This document shows, piece after piece, positions 7,804 through 18,752 of a stretch of 64,000 nucleotides of DNA (its first letter is position 1; each line of letters starts with the position of its first letter). The position numbers and the translations under genes were made by a program. Source of the stretch: Chryseobacterium sp. Leaf405. Its GTDB lineage: Bacteria; Bacteroidota; Bacteroidia; Flavobacteriales; Weeksellaceae. Under the pieces are notes generated by a model. That model did not search any database. It was not told the origin of the DNA and worked only from the letters and a program-made list of their open reading frames with translations. The stretch covers positions 413,510-477,509 of the forward strand of contig NZ_LMQN01000012.1 of the NCBI RefSeq assembly GCF_001425355.1. Direction: 5' to 3'.

Positions 7804-10689
7804 ATGAAAATGAGTTTATTTATGACGGACAAAAGATACAACGAGACGACACATACAGATAAAAATAACTACGAATATATCACAATTCCCAACGACGAAA
7901 ATAAAGTAAGAATTTATACCTTAAAGAATGGTTTAAAAGTTTTTCTTGCCCAGAATTTCGATGCTCCAAGAATCCAGACTTATATTCCAGTGAGGACGGG
8001 AAGTAATAATGATCCTTCTGATAACACAGGTTTGGCCCATTATCTTGAGCACATGATGTTCAAAGGAACTTCAAAATTAGGAACTCTCGATTGGGAAAAA
8101 GAAAGTGAATTATTAAGTGAGATTTCAGAATTATACGAGCAGCACAAAGCTGAACAGAATCCTGAAAAAAAGAAAGAAATCTATACAAAAATAGACGACG
8201 TTTCTCAGCAAGCAAGTAAGTTTGCAATTGCCAATGAATATGATAAGGCGATTTCTTCTCTTGGTGCGACAGGTACAAACGCCCACACTTGGTTTGATGA
8301 GACTGTTTACAAAAATAATGTTCCCAATAACGAGTTCGAAAAATGGCTTAAAGTTGAAAAAGAACGTTTTTCAGAATTGACATTAAGACTTTTCCATACA
8401 GAATTGGAATCGGTTTATGAGGAATTCAACAGAGCGCAGGATAATGATTCCAGATTGGTGAATTATGAATTGATGGATGCTCTTTTTCCTACACATCCAA
8501 ATGGTCAGCAAACAACACTGGGAGATCCCGATCATCTTAAAAATCCTTCCATGAAGGCGATTCACAAATATTTTGATGAATATTATGTGCCTAATAATTA
8601 TGCGATCGTTTTGGTGGGAGATTTTGATTTTGAGCAAACGATTCAGCTGGTAGATCAATATTTCGGAGCAATTCCTTACAGAGAATTACCGAAAAAAACA
8701 CCGATTATTGAAAAACCTATTACTGAAATTGTAAAAAGAACGGTAAAAAGCCCGACTACGCCAAGAGTTCAGTTAGCCTGGAGAACGGAAAGTTATGGAT
8801 CAAATGAAGCAATATTAGCAGATATTACGGCAAATCTTTTAAGTAACAGGGGAGAAGCAGGATTATTAGATTTAAATATCAATCAGACGCAGAAAATGCT
8901 TTGGGCACAGGCATATTCGGTAGGTTTGAAAGAATATGGCTATTTTTCAATGGTGGCTGTTCCGAAGGAAAATCAGACGTTGGATGAAGCCAAAGATATG
9001 ATGTTGGAGCAGATTGAACTGTTAAAAAAAGGAGAGTTTCCGGATTGGATGCTTCCTGCAATCATCAACGATTTCAAATTGCAGAGAATGAAAGCGCTGG
9101 AAACTGCAGACGGATTGGCAACAAATCTTTATGACACTTACATCAAAGGCAGAACCTGGGAGCAGGAACTAAACGAAATGGACGATTACAGCAGATTTAC
9201 GAAAGAAGATGTTGTTGCTTTTGCCAATGAGTTTTTCAAAGAAAATTATGTCATTATCAATAAAGAAAAAGGAATTAATGATAAATTATTGCGGGTTGAA
9301 AACCCTGGAATTACGCCGGTGAAAATCAACCGTGAAGACCAGTCAGAATTTTTAAAACAAATTATTTCTGAAAAAACAGAAGATATTCAACCCGAATTTA
9401 TCGATTATCAGAAAGAAATTAAGACAGATTTAATTAAAGATAAAAAATTAAGTTTCGTTAAAAATAAATATAACGATATTGCTCAGGTTCATTTTATTTT
9501 TCCTTTCGGAAGTGATAATGACCGTGATTTAGGGATTTCTACACAGGTTCTTCAATATCTGGGAACAGAAAAACTTTCGCCGGAAGATCTGAAAAAAGAT
9601 TTCTTTAAAATAGGAGTGAGCAATGATTTCAAAACATCAAATAATCAGTTGACGGTTTCTTTGAGTGGCTTAGAAGAAAATCTTGAAGAAGGAATTGCTT
9701 TGCTTCAAAACTGGATGAATAATGTGCAGCCAGATCAGGAAATTTACGGTCAGTTTGTTGAAACTGTTTTGGAAAATCGTGCTGCCATGAAAAAGGATAA
9801 AAACAGCATTATGAAAGGGTTAACAAGCTATACGAAAGTGGGCGGATTTTCCCGTTTCACAGATGTTATTTCAAAAGAAGAACTTGAAAACAGTGATGTT
9901 GAGGTGTTTACAGAAAGGATGAAAAAGCTGTTTAAATTTCCTTATCAGATATTTTTCTATGGAAAAGATATTGAAAATTTTAAAGGATATATAGGGAAAT
10001 ATGTTGAAGATGAAAGCCTTCAGATTCCTGAACCGAAGGAATATCCTGAACCGGAAACCATTGGAAATGTATACTTTACTGATTATGATATGGTTCAGAT
10101 GGAAATGAGTAAAATCGGAAGAGGGAATGAAGTCAATACCGGAAATTTCGGAAAAATAAATGTTTTTAATGAATATTTCGGACGTGGTTTATCGTCAATT
10201 GTTTTCCAGGAAATCCGTGAGAGTAAGAGTTTGGCTTATTCTGCGTATGTTTCTTATTCTGCTAATTCGGAATTAAATCATCCGGATTACATTTCAACTT
10301 ACATTGGAACGCAGCCGGATAAATTGCAAATTGCAGTGGATACGATGGCGGAATTGATGCACGAACTTCCGCAGGTGCCAACACAGTTTGAAAATGCGAA
10401 AAATGCAGCCTTAAAACAAATTGCATCCACAAGAATCACAAGAACAAATATCTTTTTTAATACTTTACGATTGAAAAAATTAAATATTCACCATGATTTC
10501 AGAAAGGATATTTATCAACAGATCGAAGCGTTGAGTTTTGATGATTTGAAACAATTTTACAATACTGAAATTAAACCTATCGATTTCAATACCGCCATTA
10601 TCGGGAAAAAAGAAAACCTGAATATGTATGCAGTCAATCAAATGGGAACATTTAAAGAATTAAGTTTGAAAGATATTTTCGGACATTAA
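7804..10689 (+). CDS. M16 family zinc metallopeptidase
   Basis: A two-lobed, insulinase/pitrilysin-type protease of 961 residues from this start. The inverted zinc motif HxxEH is seen as HYLEH at residues 79-83, and the distal metal-binding Glu lies in the segment ELESVYEEFNRA. The second half is a degenerate, inactive-type M16 repeat, as is usual for this family. Three ATGs are close together at 7804, 7810 and 7822. I chose the first; MTDKRYNE at 7822 is also plausible. An upstream TTG at 7771 is unlikely because a TACATTTG promoter box sits at 7776-7783. There is no signal peptide, so the protein may be cytoplasmic. Confidence 0.9.
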   Translation: MKMSLFMTDKRYNETTHTDKNNYEYITIPNDENKVRIYTLKNGLKVFLAQNFDAPRIQTYIPVRTGSNNDPSDNTGLAHYLEHMMFKGTSKLGTLDWEKESELLSEISELYEQHKAEQNPEKKKEIYTKIDDVSQQASKFAIANEYDKAISSLGATGTNAHTWFDETVYKNNVPNNEFEKWLKVEKERFSELTLRLFHTELESVYEEFNRAQDNDSRLVNYELMDALFPTHPNGQQTTLGDPDHLKNPSMKAIHKYFDEYYVPNNYAIVLVGDFDFEQTIQLVDQYFGAIPYRELPKKTPIIEKPITEIVKRTVKSPTTPRVQLAWRTESYGSNEAILADITANLLSNRGEAGLLDLNINQTQKMLWAQAYSVGLKEYGYFSMVAVPKENQTLDEAKDMMLEQIELLKKGEFPDWMLPAIINDFKLQRMKALETADGLATNLYDTYIKGRTWEQELNEMDDYSRFTKEDVVAFANEFFKENYVIINKEKGINDKLLRVENPGITPVKINREDQSEFLKQIISEKTEDIQPEFIDYQKEIKTDLIKDKKLSFVKNKYNDIAQVHFIFPFGSDNDRDLGISTQVLQYLGTEKLSPEDLKKDFFKIGVSNDFKTSNNQLTVSLSGLEENLEEGIALLQNWMNNVQPDQEIYGQFVETVLENRAAMKKDKNSIMKGLTSYTKVGGFSRFTDVISKEELENSDVEVFTERMKKLFKFPYQIFFYGKDIENFKGYIGKYVEDESLQIPEPKEYPEPETIGNVYFTDYDMVQMEMSKIGRGNEVNTGNFGKINVFNEYFGRGLSSIVFQEIRESKSLAYSAYVSYSANSELNHPDYISTYIGTQPDKLQIAVDTMAELMHELPQVPTQFENAKNAALKQIASTRITRTNIFFNTLRLKKLNIHHDFRKDIYQQIEALSFDDLKQFYNTEIKPIDFNTAIIGKKENLNMYAVNQMGTFKELSLKDIFGH

Positions 10690-10762
10690 AAAAGAGGCTT
10701 TTAAAAGTTTCTTTTTGAGTATTTCTTATACTGTTTATATTCTAATTTTAATGTAAAACAAA

Positions 10763-10790
10763 AAATCCCGAAAGCTCGCTTTCGGGATTT
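10763..10790. terminator. bidirectional terminator
   Basis: A perfect 12-bp stem (10763-10774 with 10779-10790, loop CTCG) lies between the convergent M16 and S46 peptidase genes. It has A/T runs on both sides and should end both transcripts. Confidence 0.88.
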
Positions 10791-10810
10791 ATATTTAATT
10801 TTTTTTGAAA

Positions 10811-12949
10811 TTACTTAACGATTTTCATTTCGTCAATCAGCCATTTAGAATCGGCAAATTTATCAATGATAAAAAGAATATATTTCGTATCAACCATAAT
10901 GTTTCTGCTGAAACGAGGATCATAATTAATGTCACTCATCGTTCCTTCCCATTGTCTGTCGAAGTTTAGCCCAACCAGATTTCCGTTGGCATCCAGAGCC
11001 GGACTTCCGGAATTTCCTCCTGTTGTGTGGTTGGTTGCCGTAAATCCTACGGGAACATCGCCGTTTTTATCCTTATAATTACCGTAATCTTTTTTGTTGT
11101 AAAGATCAATCAGTTTTTTAGGAACATCAAACTCATAATCACCAGGAATATATTTTTCAATTACTCCCGCCAAATGGGTCTGATAATTGTAAGAAACCGC
11201 ATCTCTAGGCGAAGAACCTTTCACTTTTCCGTATGTTACACGAAGCGTAGAATTGGCATCCGGAAAGAATTTTCTGTCTTTATCCGTAGACATTTGCTGT
11301 GCCATAAACGTTTTCTGAAGCGCATCAATTTTTGTTTGTAAAGACGTAAACTGAGGATCAGCTTTTGTCATATAAGTATCTCTTATCGCAACATACAATT
11401 GATAAACAGGATCTTTTTTCAATGTTTTGATTAATTTATCCTGATTAGAAAATGCTTTGTCAATATCTTTGCTTAAAGAAGCACCGTTCACATCAGTTCT
11501 TCCTGTAATAATCGAATTTTTAGAAATTTCTTCAATTGAAGTAATATTCTGAGCTTCGTTTTTATATTTCTCAAATCCGGAAGGCAAGAATTGTGGAGCC
11601 GTTTTATTAGCATACAATGCCAGCAATTTTGCCGTCACTTTTGCATCTAATTCTGCGCTGTAATCCTTGTAGAAAGAAGTCACTTTATTTTTAAAAGCGA
11701 TTGTTCCTTTTTCATCCATTCTGCCAGCTTCAACCGAAGTAATATAAGTATAATAATCTCCTGCCAGCTTTAAAGTTTCAGCATTTCTGATCACTTCTGT
11801 GTAATAAGCATTGTTTAATGCAAACGGAGCTTGATCGTTATACAATTTGTTTAACTGATCTAAAGTTGCTTTAACCTCATGATTTTTAGCAACTAAAGAA
11901 CCTTCATACATTACTTTTTTCTCAACTGCATTAGATTTTTTCAACCCTTCAACCTCACCGATCCATTTTTTCCAGTAATTGGCTACTGAAGCGTATTTTG
12001 AAGCATATTTGATGCGGGTTGCATCATCAGCACGCATTTTTTCGTCTAAAGTTTTCAAAGCAATATCTCTCACCGCAATTCTTGCAGGATCAATCTCTTT
12101 CATGATCTTTTCTACTGCAATTGCCGGAAGATATTCTGTCGTTCTTCCTGGAAATCCAAATACAAAAGTGAAGTCGTTTTCATTTTTATCTTTGATAGAA
12201 ACCGGAAGATAATGTTTCGGAACATAAGGTATGTTGTCTTTCGAATATTCTGCGGGCTTGTTGTTTTTATCAGCATAAATTCTGAACATCGAGAAATCTC
12301 CAGTATGTCTTGGCCAAATCCAGTTGTCGGTATCGGAACCGAATTTTCCGATGCTTTGTGGTGGTGCGCCTACCAAACGAATATCTTTAAATGTTTCGAT
12401 GGTGAAAGCATAAAATTTATTTCCGTAATACATCGATTTTACAGAAATCGACTGGTATTGTTCTGTTTTTTGAGAATTTTTATAAATCTCAATATTTTTA
12501 GCAATTTGTTTAGATAATTCAGGTTCGGTAAGGTTGTCTGTACCTTCTAAAATCTGATGGGATACTTCTTTAATATCAACAATAAAATCTACGGTTACTC
12601 CAGGATTTGGAAGTTCGCCGTCAGGATTTTTTGCCCAGAAACCATTAGATAAAAGGTCATTTTGAACGGTTGAATGCGCCTGAATTTGTCCGTAACCGCA
12701 ATGATGATTTGTTAAAAGTAAACCTTTTGGCGAAATAATTTCAGCGGTACAACCTCCGTTGAACTGTACAACCGCATCTTTTATACTTGGTTTTTGAGGA
12801 TTGAAGATGTCTTTTGCAGAGATTTTCATTCCCAAATCTTTCATTTCCTTTTCATTAAGCTCTGTTGGGATCCACATTCCACCGTATTGCTGTGCAAAAG
12901 TCATTACAGCCGGCAAAAGAAATACGGATAAGAGTATCTTTTTTGTCAT
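10811..12949 (-). CDS. S46 family dipeptidyl peptidase, DPP11 type (Asp/Glu-specific)
   Basis: Exported serine exopeptidase that removes dipeptides from the N-terminus of peptides. The 712-residue protein starts with a signal peptide (MTKKILLSVFLLPAVMTFAQ). An ATG six codons upstream (12967) fits less well. The catalytic His is in LLTNHHCGYG and the nucleophile in GGNSGSP. Eighteen residues after that serine comes FDRQWEG. In the P. gingivalis numbering this arginine is Arg673, the residue that gives DPP11 its preference for acidic P1 residues; DPP7 has Gly there. The substrate call is therefore from one known residue. It is likely periplasmic and used for amino-acid nutrition from peptides. 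Confidence 0.92.
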   Translation of the reverse strand: MTKKILLSVFLLPAVMTFAQQYGGMWIPTELNEKEMKDLGMKISAKDIFNPQKPSIKDAVVQFNGGCTAEIISPKGLLLTNHHCGYGQIQAHSTVQNDLLSNGFWAKNPDGELPNPGVTVDFIVDIKEVSHQILEGTDNLTEPELSKQIAKNIEIYKNSQKTEQYQSISVKSMYYGNKFYAFTIETFKDIRLVGAPPQSIGKFGSDTDNWIWPRHTGDFSMFRIYADKNNKPAEYSKDNIPYVPKHYLPVSIKDKNENDFTFVFGFPGRTTEYLPAIAVEKIMKEIDPARIAVRDIALKTLDEKMRADDATRIKYASKYASVANYWKKWIGEVEGLKKSNAVEKKVMYEGSLVAKNHEVKATLDQLNKLYNDQAPFALNNAYYTEVIRNAETLKLAGDYYTYITSVEAGRMDEKGTIAFKNKVTSFYKDYSAELDAKVTAKLLALYANKTAPQFLPSGFEKYKNEAQNITSIEEISKNSIITGRTDVNGASLSKDIDKAFSNQDKLIKTLKKDPVYQLYVAIRDTYMTKADPQFTSLQTKIDALQKTFMAQQMSTDKDRKFFPDANSTLRVTYGKVKGSSPRDAVSYNYQTHLAGVIEKYIPGDYEFDVPKKLIDLYNKKDYGNYKDKNGDVPVGFTATNHTTGGNSGSPALDANGNLVGLNFDRQWEGTMSDINYDPRFSRNIMVDTKYILFIIDKFADSKWLIDEMKIVK

Positions 12950-13080
12950 AATCAAAATTTTGCCCAATTTACGAAGAAATTATGAGTTTCATAATTTGAC
13001 GTTTGTTGTATTTCTTAAGTTTTGATTTTAAGTGTTTTATGATTTAATTGAATGTGTTTTTTGAGTAGATTTTTTAACAT

Positions 13081-13725
13081 TTAGAATTGGTAAGCAATAA
13101 TTTTTTCATCTTCGATAAGATTTTTCGTCAAAGCTTCGTGATAGCTGCTATTGCCTGAAATAATCCATGTGGTTGCCAGATTTCCTTGTGTATATTGTTG
13201 TTTGGAAAGCAGAAATTTCAAATTGTTTTTCTTAAAAAGTTCTTCACAATATTTAAGATCATGATAATCTACCACCGCAATCTTATATTCACGTATTTTA
13301 TGTTTTTTATCAATAAATCTTTCAAAATAAGTTAAGGAATTTAGCACCAGTAAAATCAAAAGGGTTCCCATTAGAGAAAGATAGACATATCCTGAACCGA
13401 CTGCCATGCCAATAGAAGCTGTCGCCCAAATGGTAGTTGCAGTGGTTATTCCGTCTATTTTATTTTCACCTTTAAAGATAACTCCCGCACCCAAAAAACC
13501 AATTCCTGTAATAATATTGGCTGCCAGACGATCCGGATTGTTAACCCCGATTTTAATGGAAAGAATAGTAAAAAGGCAAGATCCGAAACACACCAGAATG
13601 AAGGTACGTAACCCCGCAGATTTATTTCTGTATTCACGCTCTGTCCCGATAAAAATCCCGAGAAGTACGGAAATGAATATCAGTACTAATTCGTTTTGAA
13701 TAGAATGATCCTTTAAAAATTCCAT
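13081..13725 (-). CDS. MgtC/SapB family membrane protein
   Basis: A 214-residue protein with four to five N-terminal membrane helices and a small cytoplasmic C-terminal domain. Family hallmarks are visible: IGTEREYRNKSAGLRT near residues 27-42 and GIGFLGAGVIFK near 94-105. MgtC-family proteins influence Mg2+ homeostasis and ATP synthase activity in other bacteria. The role here is unknown. It stands alone between the S46 peptidase and the T9SS cargo gene, both on the same strand. No Mg2+-responsive leader was recognised upstream. Confidence 0.88.
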   Translation of the reverse strand: MEFLKDHSIQNELVLIFISVLLGIFIGTEREYRNKSAGLRTFILVCFGSCLFTILSIKIGVNNPDRLAANIITGIGFLGAGVIFKGENKIDGITTATTIWATASIGMAVGSGYVYLSLMGTLLILLVLNSLTYFERFIDKKHKIREYKIAVVDYHDLKYCEELFKKNNLKFLLSKQQYTQGNLATTWIISGNSSYHEALTKNLIEDEKIIAYQF

Positions 13726-13785
13726 CTTTTATATTTTATAACTTCCTCGAATAAAAATACGATAAAATCTTAATCACATTGTATT

Positions 13786-13818
13786 TTAATAAAAAAGACT
13801 GCCTAAAAGACAGTCTTT
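13786..13818 (-). terminator. terminator after the leucine-rich-repeat gene
   Basis: An 8-bp stem (13794-13801 with 13811-13818) is followed on the minus strand by a T-rich run. It is 20 nt beyond the stop of the T9SS cargo gene. Confidence 0.8.
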
Positions 13819-13838
13819 GCTTTGCTATTTACTTCAAA

Positions 13839-16409
13839 TTAATTCTTGATAAACTTCTGAGTGAATGATTTATCTTTTGCAGATAATTTGATGATATAAT
13901 TTCCTTTTGGAAGTTCAGAAACGTTAATAACATTCGCTTTTACGGAAGTTGAATGTAAGATTCTGCCTGCTGAATCGTAGATGTCTGCTTTTAAAATTTC
14001 ATGCTTAGACTGAATATTTAGAACATCTTTTACAGGATTCGGATAAATAGCGATACTGCTGTTATCCTTGCTGATTTCCGATGTTGCCAATGCGGTATTC
14101 TGAACGCTTGTTGTATACGTATTGGTGATGATTGGATGGTTATAATCAAAGTAAATTTTAGCCGTATTGCTGAAACTGTCTCCGATATTAAGTGTAGATT
14201 TTGTTTTAATCTTAAATGAAACATATCCATCATTGTTAGCATCATCAAATGGAAGCTGAATGTTTTCAAAAATGAATTCTACCGTATTCCCGGTAATTCT
14301 TGTAACAAAATTATGGCTGCCACTCAAAGTAATTAAGCTTGCTAAATCAAATTTTGAAGTATCAATTTCGTCTGTTACTATAACATGCTGTGCATTTGTG
14401 GTTCCTGTATTTTCAAATCGGATTAAGTAATGAACATAATCTCCGACTTTTGCTTGGGTAATTGAAGTTCCTTCCAAACAAGTTTTATCATTTGGATCAA
14501 AAGAATTTACAACCGTTTGGTTTAATGTAAATGTATTATCAGAAGGCATTTCATCAGTTGCTCCATTTACCTGCGCTGTGTAATGAAGAATGTCGCCATT
14601 GCTCAATGCAGGATTTTGTGTTGGAGCATTTAATTTTAAAGTTACTGTAATTTCTCTGGTCTCGAAAGGCAGGAGGTTGGTGAAATTCCAGTTTAATAAA
14701 CCTGTTGATTGAGAACTTGGATTTACTGTTGAAGTTAAATAATCTGTTAAGCTATCATTATAATTAAATGATAATGTTCCCGATTGTGTTGTATTCCCTT
14801 TATTTTTATAAATGATTTTATATTTTGCATCAAAACCGGGACGAGCAATTGTAACCGGTAAAATTACCATTTCAAGATCATTGTGAATGCCGTTTGCAGT
14901 AAGGCAGAAATTTTGAGTTAAAGGACTTGTCTGTGTTGGAAAATTTGTATTTACAAATGGCGGCGTAATATTAAAATATGAAGGGTTTTCTAACACAGGA
15001 ACAATATAATTCGTTCCAATTGTTAATGCTAAAGAATGAATTCCGAAAGCATCTGATATTGCAGTAGATTGTCCTAAAATATTAAATTTTTGAAAAGGCT
15101 TTATGACATCATTGACATCGCATCCGTTTACATTCATATCGTATCTTGTCACCCCTTGAAATACATAATAATTGCCTGCAGGATTTAGAGAGCAATAAGA
15201 ATTCACTACAACATTGGGCTGATTATAGTTGATACTTGACACTAATGAGTTATACCAACCATTTTCTATAGGGTCTGTACAGATATATTGTAACTGTGAT
15301 GTATTTGAAAAACCAATGCCTTGGTCAAGCTTCCCGTTTTTAACATTTAAAGTTTGTAAGCTAATATTATCATGAAGTGCAGCGCTTAATAAAAAAAAAT
15401 TTTGAGATAGATCAACATTTGTAAGCGAATTCCCATTAAGCTCAATAACCTTAATATAAGGTGTTTGATTAAATGCAATATTGTTGGTTATATGATTGTT
15501 ATTTGCATATAGATAACCTAATGCTTGGTTGTTTTGGAATATTAATGTATTTAAGTTGTTATTATAAATATAAAGCATTCCAATTAGAGGACTTGAGCTA
15601 AAGTCCAAACTTGTGATTTGGTTGTCGTTAGCAAGAAACCTTCCCAATCCAGTATAAGGAGTTACATCAAAAGTCTGGAAAAGATTGAAACTTATACTCA
15701 AATAGTTTACTAGAGAAGGATTAGGAATCGAAAGACTACTTAGTTTATTACGATATAATTCTAGTTTTTTTAAAGCCATATCTCCTGCAAAATTTATGTT
15801 TGTCATCAATGAATTATCACTAACAAGTACTTCTTCGAGCAAAGGTTGATTACTTAAATTGAGAGATGAAATTGTAGAATTATATAAGGAGAATTTTTTA
15901 AGATTTGGAGTAGATGAAATGTTTACACCATTAATATTTTCAAGTTTAACTTCTTGTACGGTAGTATTCTGTATATCAATAATATTTCCAGTTGCTTCAA
16001 GGTTTGCTATATTTAATGCACTACAGTTTTCAATGGTTACATTTCCCACTCCTCCTCCTAAAAAGGTTAGTTTCTGAAGATTTGGGTAATTACTGAAAAT
16101 AAGATGATAAGCAGATATATTAGGATTATCTAATGTCAATTCACGCAAATTTGGAAATTCATTAAGTCCGGATAGACTGGTAATTGCATCTGTAAGGTTG
16201 AAGATTGTCATTTTGTATACCATTACGGCTTCTGAAACTTGGATTTCACCATCTCCATTGGTATCTATATTGATGAAATTTCCATTGGAATCACTTGCGG
16301 CTCCATAAATAAAGAGCTTAGATTTTAGATGGTCATCCGGAATATTCACAATCTGCGCCTGAAACACAGCAAACATAATCATACAAAAGATTAAGTAAAT
16401 TTTTCTCAT
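13839..16409 (-). CDS. secreted leucine-rich-repeat protein with T9SS C-terminal sorting domain
   Basis: An 856-residue exported protein. A signal peptide (MRKIYLIFCMIMFAVFQAQ) is followed by an EF-hand/dockerin-like loop, DTNGDGEIQVSE, at residues 49-60. About residues 75-400 hold irregular leucine-rich repeats of the SLxNLxxNxL type. The middle region resembles conserved-repeat (DUF11-like) beta-sandwich domains, with the segment DYVHYLIRFENTGTTNAQHV and a phrase of the type SFDPNDK. The last 75 residues (from about IAIYPNPVKDVLNI) are a type IX secretion sorting tail ending FIKN. It is probably displayed on or released from the cell surface. Its ligand is unknown. Confidence 0.88.
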   Translation of the reverse strand: MRKIYLIFCMIMFAVFQAQIVNIPDDHLKSKLFIYGAASDSNGNFINIDTNGDGEIQVSEAVMVYKMTIFNLTDAITSLSGLNEFPNLRELTLDNPNISAYHLIFSNYPNLQKLTFLGGGVGNVTIENCSALNIANLEATGNIIDIQNTTVQEVKLENINGVNISSTPNLKKFSLYNSTISSLNLSNQPLLEEVLVSDNSLMTNINFAGDMALKKLELYRNKLSSLSIPNPSLVNYLSISFNLFQTFDVTPYTGLGRFLANDNQITSLDFSSSPLIGMLYIYNNNLNTLIFQNNQALGYLYANNNHITNNIAFNQTPYIKVIELNGNSLTNVDLSQNFFLLSAALHDNISLQTLNVKNGKLDQGIGFSNTSQLQYICTDPIENGWYNSLVSSINYNQPNVVVNSYCSLNPAGNYYVFQGVTRYDMNVNGCDVNDVIKPFQKFNILGQSTAISDAFGIHSLALTIGTNYIVPVLENPSYFNITPPFVNTNFPTQTSPLTQNFCLTANGIHNDLEMVILPVTIARPGFDAKYKIIYKNKGNTTQSGTLSFNYNDSLTDYLTSTVNPSSQSTGLLNWNFTNLLPFETREITVTLKLNAPTQNPALSNGDILHYTAQVNGATDEMPSDNTFTLNQTVVNSFDPNDKTCLEGTSITQAKVGDYVHYLIRFENTGTTNAQHVIVTDEIDTSKFDLASLITLSGSHNFVTRITGNTVEFIFENIQLPFDDANNDGYVSFKIKTKSTLNIGDSFSNTAKIYFDYNHPIITNTYTTSVQNTALATSEISKDNSSIAIYPNPVKDVLNIQSKHEILKADIYDSAGRILHSTSVKANVINVSELPKGNYIIKLSAKDKSFTQKFIKN

Positions 16410-16442
16410 GGTTATTATTGGTTATATTTTTAAAATTTTTTG

Positions 16443-16450
16443 CAAAAGTA
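16443..16450 (-). promoter_or_regulatory. -7 box for the leucine-rich-repeat gene
   Basis: TACTTTTG on the minus strand matches the flavobacterial TAnnTTTG -7 element. It ends 34 nt before the ATG at 16409. No clear -33 TTTG is seen. Confidence 0.5.
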
Positions 16451-16478
16451 AGCCATTGAAAGTAAATTCCAATGGCTT
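16450..16478 (-). terminator. terminator after ligA
   Basis: A perfect 9-bp stem (16450-16458 with 16470-16478) lies 26 nt after the ligA stop. The T-run that follows on the minus strand is short (ACTTTTG), and the stem touches the next gene's -7 box. Confidence 0.55.
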
Positions 16479-16503
16479 ATTATATTAAATATTGTCCAGA
16501 ATT

Positions 16504-18549
<2,046 letters not shown>

Positions 18550-18724
18550 TCATTTAAAAAATAAGAGAATTAAATAATGTAATAAAATTAAAATCATGTA
18601 ATATATTTTAATAAACTGATATTCTTTAGAATAAATTTAATGTTTACAATGATTTAACATAATGTTATAATTTAATTGAGAAATTGTTAAAATTCCCTTA
18701 AACACTAGGTTGTAAAAGTCAGCA

Positions 18725-18732
18725 TACCTTTG
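18725..18732 (+). promoter_or_regulatory. -7 box for the TonB-dependent receptor
   Basis: TACCTTTG, 20 nt before the receptor ATG, matches the flavobacterial -7 consensus. The 190 nt upstream, back to ligA, are AT-rich and hold no gene. Confidence 0.5.
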
Positions 18733-18752
18733 TGCACAGCTAATTTAATAAA

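Noticed and set aside
13081-13725. Mg2+-sensing leader (as for mgtCBR) before the MgtC-family gene
   Set aside because: Only a short AT-rich upstream region with no structured leader or small Pro/Asp ORF visible.
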